Assembly (NCBI GenBank): GCA_019648995.1
Contig: BLXT01004584.1
Span: 268,335-309,122, forward strand
Direction of reading: 5' to 3'
DNA length: 40,788 nucleotides
Origin: Plakobranchus ocellatus
Lineage: Eukaryota > Mollusca > Gastropoda > Plakobranchidae
Shown: positions 1 through 40,788 of the stretch, one piece after another
Layout: each line of letters begins with the position of its first letter
Position numbering within the stretch: position 1 is the stretch's first letter
Translations under genes and position numbers: made by a program
Notes under the pieces: generated by a model
The model's input: only the letters and a program-made list of their open reading frames with translations
Told to the model about the DNA's origin: nothing
The model's database searches: none

Positions 1-37
<37 letters not shown>

Positions 38-515
38 GAAGAAATAGCGAGGGAGGCAGAGAGAGAGAGAGAGAGAGAGAGAAACCAGAGACAGAGAAAG
101 AATGGGAGAGAGTGAGAGCAAGGTGGGGGAGGAGGTTACCAAATCAATAAATTGAAATAACATTAAGTTCATTGTTCATAGTCCTGAAGACAAAATGATA
201 TAGAAATGCTAGAAATAGTTTTGTCTGAGACTGAAAGTTAGTGGTAACTGAGTAAGCAGAGTATATACTCTTTCTGACCTACGAGACATAAGGGAACATA
301 CAAGTTCTGTATGATTTTCCCCACAATAATAATCTAAAATAGCCAACACGTTAGAACTAGATCTAGACTGTGGAAAGCTGATGTTGTGATTTGGTCTTGC
401 TCACTTGTAATATTGTCGGTGTCGCAAGCAATCCACTTATGTCCAGATATTTAATCAAATTAAGTTTCACCATATTATTTCACAAGTCATCAGCGCTTCA
501 GCAGTAAAAAAAAAA
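1..515. repeat. (GA)n microsatellite and AT-rich flank
   Basis: Bases 1-34 and about 60-82 are GA dinucleotide runs, with purine-rich decay up to about 130. The rest, to 515, is AT-rich with no exon or element I can recognise. No TAK1 3' exon is visible here. Confidence 0.9.
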
Positions 516-1345
516 TTGAATACTGGAAATGATGAAATTTTGGGGCGTTTCATTTTGTTGTTTTTTTTTTTTGACGCCTTTTGGGGAGACTGTAAAAAAT
601 TATGGATCCCAATGGCGTCAGTATCAAGAGCTAGAGGCAACATTACAAACGAAGAGGGCTGTTTAGTTTTCAGTGAAGCACAAAGTGATATTGACAAACA
701 CGCACAAAACATACACAAGATAGAAAACCTTCTCTCCAGCCTTCCATATAAACCCCTTACGTCAAGAACAGGCCCAATTGCCACTGCATTAGACCCAGTC
801 CTCAACAAACACAGGATTACACCACAAGCATACCACAGTAGGTCATTTGTAGGGAATCACTGTCACAAGTATCTCCAACAAAAAGTTTACACAGACCTTA
901 CAGAAACAATCGTCAAACAAACACAAACACTCACAAACAACCCGTTTCTCATTGACGAGGCAGCCACGATACAAATAACGTTTAATGAACTCAACAAAGC
1001 ATTCAGCACAGTTCACAGCGCCATATCACACATAAAACCAATACAACAGAGTTCTTTCCCAGAAATACAAGCAGCAATAGACAACTACATGTCAGTATAC
1101 AGAAGAATGTGTTCCCACACAAAATCATACCCAAGCAACATATATTGGAAAAACACTGCACTCCACACATACAACAATATAGGGTAGGGCTAGGTTTGTT
1201 AGGAGAGCAAGGCACAGAAAACAGTCACCAGATGATAGCATACATAAAGAAACACAGAGCACATGGATTCACAAATGATCTTAAAAAATTGCATCACATA
1301 TTAACATCACATTTACTTCAAATTGCACCTGTTCTTCGAAAGTAA
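516..1345 (+). pseudogene. Fragment of an uncharacterised repetitive ORF family
   Basis: The sequence reads as protein in two frames. The first part (516-1187) contains TALDPVLNKHRITPQAYHSR followed by SFVGNHCHKYL. The second (1109-1345) contains IIPKQHILEKH and GLGLLGEQGTE. From memory, this order (QAYHxRSFVGNHCHK, then KxHxLExH, then GLGLxGEQGxE) marks a family of uncharacterised multicopy ORFs in invertebrate genomes. I cannot say which mobile element, if any, it belongs to. It looks broken, with about one frame change, and it lacks a complete N-terminal part. It lies antisense to the TAK1 transcription unit. Confidence 0.55.
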
Positions 1346-2115
1346 AGCTTTCATTGCATTATTATTTTAGAATTAATTGGTGAAGTTTTACGGGTGATTT
1401 TTATTTTCTACGAGTGTATTTATTTTCCTCCTGTGATATTTGTATAAACTTAATAACCAAAAGTGCTATTGTATTTATTAGCGGCGTTATGAAAGAAACA
1501 AACTCGTTATTGCAACGTCATAAATGTGTCCGTACGAAGTAATGCAAAGTAAAAAAAAAAGAGCAGATGGAAAGATTGAGCTACTACATACACAGTTTTG
1601 TTATTAACGCTACAAAATTTGGTGAGTTAAAAGTAATACTTCTTGTCATTCCTTCATCCCAATTTGAAAAAAAAACATAAGTGTCGATTTTAATTTTTGA
1701 CTTCGTAAAATATGACGGCCAGTGTATATTATTACTTAAAATTACCATGATTTGATTCCACAGTAAAAAAATAACTTCTTAAAGTATTACTTTCGTTCTT
1801 GCTTTAACAATACAACTGTCTTGTCTGTTTTTTCTTAGTTTCGAATAAGTACAAATTATTTTTCATAGTTTTGTTGTGTAATGAAAATAAAATAACATGA
1901 AACCCGAAAGTACACTCAAGCTAACAGGTGAACATGCTACCTGCACTAAGGTCGGGCTGACCTCATGCTGACCTCGGTCAGATGGTGCCGGCCTGAGAAA
2001 CCTAAAATGCTAGCTATAGGCACGCTGTGATCATGGTAAAAAGGCATAGCTCTATGAATATTATGGCAGAATATCTGAGAGCAATCAAGTCATATATAAA
2101 GTAATTTTAAATTAC
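1346..2115. other. Intron-like AT-rich DNA left of exon 7
   Basis: This is the start of the TAK1 intron after exon 7, still open at the left edge. A short GC-richer patch at about 1910-2000 contains a repeated gctgacctc word. I see no coding, RNA or repeat feature otherwise. Confidence 0.6.
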
Positions 2116-35097
<32,982 letters not shown>

Positions 35098-35100
<3 letters not shown>

Positions 35101-35120
35101 CAAGTCACATCATTTTGCAT
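35098..35120 (-). promoter_or_regulatory. Upstream ORF overlapping the MAP3K7 start codon
   Basis: On the minus strand an ATG at 35118-35120 opens a six-codon ORF whose TGA (35100-35102) shares a base with the first in-frame TAK1 ATG (TGATG). A second upstream ATG-ATG-TGA sits at 35105-35113 in another frame. If this DNA is in the 5' leader, the arrangement would favour termination-reinitiation, or bypass to the stronger second ATG. Transcription of this stretch is inferred. Confidence 0.4.
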
Positions 35121-36071
35121 TAATAACCCCGAAAACATCAATGTAATCTAGTTAAGTAGTCTAAAATCTACAGCCTACGCCAAGAGTCTAGTGGTGCGTT
35201 CAATACGACAAAGTGTCCTAGACCACTTCAAGAAATTCCACGTTGTCTCGGACAGAAGACATCTCAGCAAGACCTTTGCCCTACTTTAGTCGCTAAACAC
35301 ATTTTGGGCCAAAAGTGGCCTTTTTGGGGCCTATCCTGGGCGCAACTATCTATCATAAGGTGCGCCCCGGACGTATCTCATGGGTGTCCTGGCAGATGAC
35401 GCCATCACCACAAAGTGGGTAGTGTTGGGTCGTGATATTTTTTTTTGTTTATGAATAAATGAACATTCCAGGCATTTATTCATAGATCATTGAATGATGA
35501 ATAACTGGAATTTTTCAAACTAGCCTGAAAATTCATAGCAAAATTGATTTTGCGGGTGAGTTGGGGGTCTAAGGTAAACGAACCTAGCACCTAGTAGAAA
35601 TAGATGGGAGGTTTCAGGCCTGGCATTATTTTGCAATTCCTGGTTAGCAAGCATCGTATGCCTTTTGTCTCCTTTTAATTTTTTTTTCTCTGATTTTATT
35701 AAAGTATTTTATTTCAAAACAGTCAGTAAGCAAGTTTTACAAGAGGCTAATACAAAAGACTAAAGTATACATAGTTTTAAAAAATGAATAGAGCAATAAT
35801 AAATACATTATATCTTTATAAAATAATTATAAATAAAAGAAGAAAAATACAACCAAATGCAAAGAAACTGAACAGATTAATAGTTAAGATATTATATATT
35901 TAATGAAGTTATAGGGAAAGAAGAAAAAATGCTTCCAAAGTATACACGAAAAGCCAAAAAAAAAAAAATGAGAAAAACAATACTTAAGACATTTTAGCAA
36001 ACATACAAACTTATAAGGAAAGAAATACACAGGCTGGGGTCATAGGCTAGATCCAGTGCTCATAACCCGCC

Positions 36072-36232
36072 ATCGAATAATTTGTCGCCATTGAATATTT
36101 ATTCGCCATTGGATATTTATTCGACATTGAATAATTATTCATCATTCAATATTTATTCGTCGTTGAATATTTTTCGTCATTGAATAACTTTTTATCAATG
36201 GATGATTATTCGTCAGTGAATGATTATTCGTC
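36072..36232. repeat. 18-bp minisatellite, 9 units
   Basis: Nine units of about 18 bp with consensus ATTGAATATTTATTCGYC; one unit is 17 bp. Each unit carries the near-palindrome GAATANTTATTC. Stops occur in the frames I read, so it is non-coding. Confidence 0.92.
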
Positions 36233-37431
36233 TGCAATCTTAAGATATCTCTTTTGAACATTTATAGTCCCTTGATTGTTACTCGAATAGTGGAAATTTT
36301 GCCTGAACGCAGTTGTCTGAATGGGTTCTAAGTTACTTCAAAGCTACATTTAATATCTTATTCTCAAAATGTAATGAGAAAAAACCTTATATTTAATCAA
36401 AATATATTCAATATTCAGCCCGAAATTATTCTTTATTCATTGGCGGCTGTAATATCATAAATCAACGAAGAAACTCGAGTATTCACCACGATACTTGTGC
36501 ATCGTGAGTTTGAAAAATGGTGGAGCCAAGCTCCTCACACAAAAGATATTCCGTCAATTTGGAGAATGCTTAGACTAATCTCTCGGATTTGCAGTTATGA
36601 TCTTGGAGACAATATAAATTATATTAAATGTCACTGATCCTCACAGTCTTTGTTCTTATTTTCCTACTAAGTTGATCGACTGATAAAGTAAAGATTAACT
36701 ACGATCTATCGAGACTAATATCTAACCTAGATTAGATGTAGATCTAGATTAGGTGTCTAGATTTTTAAAAATTTTTATTTTATTTTTTTTTACCTTAAAC
36801 AACCGTCACAAGCTTCTTAAGAAATTGATGTTTTCTTGCAGTTTTTCATGTAAAATCGACGAATTATAGGTCGTTTCTGCCGCAAATGAAAAATTGTGAA
36901 AATGTTAGATTAGAATGACTTTCAAAGGTATAAATTTTTATTTGACCGACAATTTCATTTCGACGGTAGTTGGAGGTAAATTGTGAAAAGTAATAATTCG
37001 CCGATCTAAAATCAATTTTTTTTTATTGAAAATCTATATATTTTTGTGAAGATATACTTACATCTTTATGGTAGATACAGACAAACGCTGACGTCAGTCT
37101 GCTCGAAACTGATAAAAGCATTAACATACACATCTATATAAAAAGAATTGTAAAGATTGACATCAAGTTCCGGCAAGTAGCATAATGATTGCGGACATGG
37201 GCATTGTCCGCGGAAACGCGGGCTTCCGTGGGAGGTAAAAAAAAAAAAGAGTTTGCGCAAAATTTTAAACTGTCTATGAAAAAAAATTGTCTGGGGAACA
37301 AAAATGTTTTTTTTTTTCCTTATACTGAAAAACAGATTGTCAAAAACATTGTATACAACAGAAAAGTCTGCTGCTAGCTGCCAGGAGAGGTCTCCAAACT
37401 GCTTTAAATTTGTGAAGAATCGTTTTCGGCA

Positions 37432-37545
37432 GGGGGGGGGGCTTTGCCTCTTTGAGGTTTCTCCCCCCCCCCCTCCCCACCGTGAGGCGTTGCCTCTGCT
37501 CTCCACCGGGGCCTAGGCGGCCCCTGGATCCCAGCTGATTTTAAT
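37432..37545. repeat. G-run/C-run repeat end
   Basis: Ten G (37432-37441) and eleven C (37463-37473) flank CTTTGCCTCTTTGAGG. The following words GAGGCGTTGCCTCTG and GGGGCCTAGGCGGCCCCTGG are short GC palindromes. It resembles the tail of an interspersed element seen widely in invertebrates, judged from memory only. Confidence 0.45.
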
Positions 37546-38754
37546 GGTTTTTCAATGAAATGGCTTGTAGTAAATAATGATTAGGATTTTAATTCAGGTT
37601 AACTTTAATTTTACATGCATTGCTTTTTTTTCTGCTCTATCTTTTTAAGAAATCTAAGGATACATTTTTTCTATGCAGCTTTTTATAACTAGACAAAACA
37701 AATATTATACAATATTAAATATCTGCACTATATTTTAACTCAAACAAATCTCTCTATGCTACCATAGTGGTTTTAGTAAAAAGAGTTCGTGGATCAAATT
37801 TTTATACGGTAATTCTATTACTTCGGAAAGTTCAGTGGAGACGCTTGGCCAGTAATGCATGCGATCAGAACTTGAATCCTGGGTGACCCTTTTGGGGGCT
37901 CTATTAACTGTCTTTTTTCCCAAGCAATAGCAGCCTTGCTTTCATTGCCACTTTTCATTATAAATATATATAGAAAAATATTAAACATTTACATTTTACT
38001 TACAGGTCTATCTATCAAAGTGCAAAGAAATCACAGGTTGTAATAAATGTTTCCGATTTTTTTAACTTGCCAGATATAATTTAGAAAAAGATCTGACGAT
38101 TTAGATTATCATATATAGATTTTCTAGAACACGATATAGGGCTAGGAAATGTTTTGAATAATCTGTACCTGCACATTAACTCCTTGATTACAGGTCTACC
38201 CAATAACTAGAACGAAGTTTTGCCTCCGTAGCGATAGTATCTGATAATTTTGTCTAAATATTAAAAATAAGGCAAGAGCCACGGAAGTAAATTTAATAGA
38301 AGAAGAAAGCGCAAGTTTACACTCCTAATTGTTTCACAAATCACATAATGTTTGCACAAAAGACTTAATCTTTATGAGTACATTTTAATTGGACAAATGA
38401 ATGGCAAAATTTAGGATTTTGAGTTTCTAAGAATCTTAAGTACAGATCATTGTGAAGGATTATGAAAATCATCAATTGCAACATATCTGGCTGGATTTCG
38501 ATTCGTCGGCATAATTTTTTAAAACTTTTAAATAAATATACATTTTTTCGGCATTAATTTTTTTTAAGCAAGAACAGCATTGCTTTTATTGTTTCTTTTT
38601 TTTTTTTCAAGGCATAACAAACACCAGCTATTTGCATTGACTCATGAAAGTCTGTCAACCAATGTTCAAAGAAGTGGACTTAGCTGCAATAAACCCTAAG
38701 CACATAGTTTACAATAAATTAAAGATTTTCTAACTTTTACAAAAGTTAGTCTTG

Positions 38755-38900
38755 TGATGTATTTGGGTTTTTAGGGATTTAGATCTAAAATACAATGTGC
38801 GACACAAGCCAATCAACAAGTCGCCATATTGGAGCCAAGACAGCAAGTGTTTATTTCTGATATCGTAGGGCGTATTTTGCCAACAGTCGTGGATACCACA
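38755..38900 (-). repeat. Putative 3' LTR of the gypsy element
   Basis: On the minus strand a polypurine tract AAGGGGGAAT (38901-38910) is followed directly by TGTGGTATCC, a typical LTR start. A CATCACA at 38755 could be the end, giving about 146 bp. An earlier end at about 38796 (CGCACA) is possible. An AATAAA lies inside. The partner LTR is off the window, so length and age cannot be checked. Confidence 0.5.
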
Positions 38901-39408
38901 ATTCCCCCTTGTTAAGGAAAAGAAAATTTAACATTTTTTTTTTATTTTATTTTTGTAATTGGAATTTGTCAACATCAAATTTATACATGTACTTAGTTTT
39001 AAAGCTGACGAGACGTAGCTTCAATTAATTGACTTTAGCTTTAAACGCTTTTGGAATATGAAAATTGTAGAATATGATTAATCTAGATATGAAATGAACA
39101 TAATAAAATTTAGAAATCAGAGAACACACTTGGATTCATCAAAATGAAATCTGGAAAAGAATTAAACTTAAATTGTCATTGAAGAATTGTCTCTCTTAAA
39201 ATGTTCTTGAGACTTGTTCATGATGATTCCCGAATAAATGTGTTTGTGTGGAATTTAATCTACTAAAACTATAGAAAAATTTATGAAAAGGGGGCACTTT
39301 AAGTGCTAGCTATAAGAGCTTTAACTTAGTCTAGTGGCTAATGCAAAAAAAAAAAAAGGTGTGTTGTGTTAAGTGTTCATGACCGCTGCACAACCCAAAT
39401 TATCGTGC

Positions 39409-40617
39409 CTACTTTTTGTATCTGTTGGGTAAACGAACAACGCGGCCACTTCTAGTTACTGTGTGTTTGCATTTGTCTGAGTTGTCACGCTCTGACTGTC
39501 GGTCAGAGGGCATCGAGGTGTCGCAAGTTTGCGATTCTTGTGGAGGCAAGGTAGAATCACCCGTCTCAGGAGAAGTGATGGTGGATGATTGCCCAGGGAT
39601 TTGAACATCCTGGGGTCTGATGGGTGGTGCCACAGGGAGCGTAATGACGGTTGCCTGTGGGGGTGGCACAGGGTTTGAAGCAAGAACAATTTGGTCGCTG
39701 TGACGACGCCAGATGACTCCTGGTGAGATTTCTATCTCGTAGTTGTGAGTTCCAGTTTGAGAGCTGATTTGCCCATGTTGCCACCTCTCGTATCCTCTGT
39801 AATCTCGAACGAGGACGTGATCGCCTGTACTGAAGGTGCGAGGGGAAGCTTGGGAGTGGTGCTGTTCTTGTTTTTGTAGCTTTCCTGTGACATGCGTTTG
39901 AATGCTAGGAGTGCAAATGTCTAACCTTGTCCTTAAGCGTCTTCCAAACATTAGTGAGGCTGGGCTTTCACCGGTAGTGGAATGAGGTGAGTTGCGATAT
40001 GCCAGAAGAAATCTTGTCAACTTCAAGTGTATGGATCCCTCGTCATGCTTGGCGGCTTTCATCGCATTTTTGAAGCTTTGGACCATGCGTTCTGCAAGTC
40101 CATTTGTAGCAGGGTGATAAAGGGCACTACGAGTGTGCTTGATGCCATTGCTACTCATGAATGCTCTGAAGTCTTCTGATGTGAATTGGGGGCCATTGTC
40201 GCTGACAACTTGTTCTGGTATGCCATATCTTGCAAATGTCGTGCTCAGGATGTTGATAGTCGCGGAGCTGGTAGACGTTGCAGTTGGGATGATCTCGACC
40301 CATTTTGTATGAGCATCAACGATGACCAGGAACATAAAGTTGAGGAATGGACCAGCATAGTCGATGTGGATCCGCTGCCACGGTTTGTCAGGCCATCGCC
40401 ATGGGTGAAGAGGTGTGAGAAGAGGATCGGTTTGAGACATTGCGCACCCGCTGCAGGATTTTGCCATTTTCTCAATGTCTTTGTCAAGACCAGGCCACCA
40501 GAAATGGCTCCTTGCAAGATTTTTCATCCTTACAATTCCCAAATGTCCATCATGAAGCATGTTCAGAATTTGTTTATGGAGTTTTTGTGGGACAAGCAAT
40601 CTGTATCCCCAAAGCAA
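39409..40617 (-). CDS. Gypsy integrase (fossil element ORF)
   Basis: A 402-codon open stretch. It has an HHCC zinc-binding N-terminus (His25, His38, Cys55, Cys58 with SHFWWPG). The core has the D,D35E triad: Asp86 in HIDYAGPF, Asp140 in VSDNGPQF and Glu176 in HPATNGLAERM. A C-terminal GD-V-VRDY barrel-like region and a Pro/Ser-rich tail ending SGRVVRLPNRYKK follow. It belongs to the K02A2.6-like integrases common in invertebrate gypsy elements, and I see no chromodomain. Confidence 0.95.
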   Translation of the reverse strand: MLWGYRLLVPQKLHKQILNMLHDGHLGIVRMKNLARSHFWWPGLDKDIEKMAKSCSGCAMSQTDPLLTPLHPWRWPDKPWQRIHIDYAGPFLNFMFLVIVDAHTKWVEIIPTATSTSSATINILSTTFARYGIPEQVVSDNGPQFTSEDFRAFMSSNGIKHTRSALYHPATNGLAERMVQSFKNAMKAAKHDEGSIHLKLTRFLLAYRNSPHSTTGESPASLMFGRRLRTRLDICTPSIQTHVTGKLQKQEQHHSQASPRTFSTGDHVLVRDYRGYERWQHGQISSQTGTHNYEIEISPGVIWRRHSDQIVLASNPVPPPQATVITLPVAPPIRPQDVQIPGQSSTITSPETGDSTLPPQESQTCDTSMPSDRQSERDNSDKCKHTVTRSGRVVRLPNRYKK

Positions 40618-40788
40618 ACAATTTTGTTGAACAGTGAGTTCATGGCGTCTGGTGTAAAATGGTTGAAGAGCTTGGGTAACATTTTGTGGCCAGATGTCTT
40701 GTTAGACACATTTGATGACTTGCGATAAAATCGGATCTTGTCTAGAGACTCGAGCAATGATAACAGGACTTAAAGGGGCGGAGTCCAT

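Larger units (their letters stand above)
35121..38754. other. Upstream region of MAP3K7
   Basis: The first 300 bp (35170-35430) are GC- and CpG-richer. They contain an inverted repeat GGGCGCA/TGCGCCC (about 35338 and 35361) and GATGACGCCATC (about 35396-35407), which could act as a CREB/YY1-type site. This is the likely promoter side, but no TSS can be fixed. The rest holds a minisatellite (36072-36232), a G-run/C-run block (37432-37545) and otherwise AT-rich DNA without genes. Confidence 0.5.
38755..40788 (-). mobile_element. Ty3/gypsy LTR retrotransposon, 3' part
   Basis: The 3' portion of a Metaviridae-type element, cut by the right edge of the window. Visible parts are integrase, a roughly 500-bp 3' region, a polypurine tract and a putative LTR. 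The portion seen has perhaps one break; most of it looks well preserved, which suggests a fairly recent insertion. GAG, protease and RT would lie beyond the window. Confidence 0.9.

Noticed and set aside
40186-40728. 180-codon plus-strand ORF
   Set aside because: Antisense shadow of the gypsy integrase.

Overview
This window is AT-rich, intron-dominated animal DNA. It holds GT-AG introns, decayed LINE and SINE copies, MITEs, microsatellites and one LTR retrotransposon end. I see no prokaryotic gene organisation, tRNA, rRNA or CRISPR array. The gene sequence fits an invertebrate. The dense TCTAGATCTAG-type words and the SINE style make me suspect a mollusc, but that is a weak inference.

The one confidently identified host gene is MAP3K7 (TAK1, the TGF-beta-activated kinase) on the minus strand. 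Seven coding exons can be joined by eye with correct splice sites and phases: 35038-35100, 26978-27157, 26343-26388, 25275-25413, 17374-17498, 9704-9832 and 2116-2173. Together they encode about 246 residues from the start codon into the C-lobe of the kinase domain. The CW-DP-RP end of the kinase domain and the TAB2/3-binding C-terminus lie off the left edge. Four introns are each 7.5-7.9 kb and two are short (589 and 929 bp).

Most of the rest is mobile-element debris inside the introns. Intron 6 (2174-9703) holds a GA microsatellite, a decayed coding-like island, a SINE tail and a head-to-head foldback repeat. Intron 5 (9833-17373) holds a 2.6-kb LINE with endonuclease and reverse transcriptase, a SINE nested in it with a perfect 15-bp target duplication, and an assembly gap with near-identical flanks. 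Intron 4 (17499-25274) holds an imperfect repeat array, a possible degenerate DNA transposon and a 279-bp MITE that ends 26 bp from the exon-4 splice donor. Intron 3 holds a 221-bp piggyBac-type MITE with TTAA flanks. Intron 1 (27158-35037) holds a full-length SINE, a LINE tail, several tandem duplications, a foldback with hammerhead-ribozyme-like motifs and a possible plus-strand first exon.

Upstream of TAK1 (35121-38754) lie a CpG-richer promoter-side stretch, an 18-bp minisatellite and homopolymer-rich repeat DNA. The right end (about 38755-40788, minus strand) is the 3' part of a Ty3/gypsy LTR retrotransposon: integrase, polypurine tract and a putative short LTR. The left end (516-1345, plus strand) carries a fragment of an uncharacterised repetitive ORF family.
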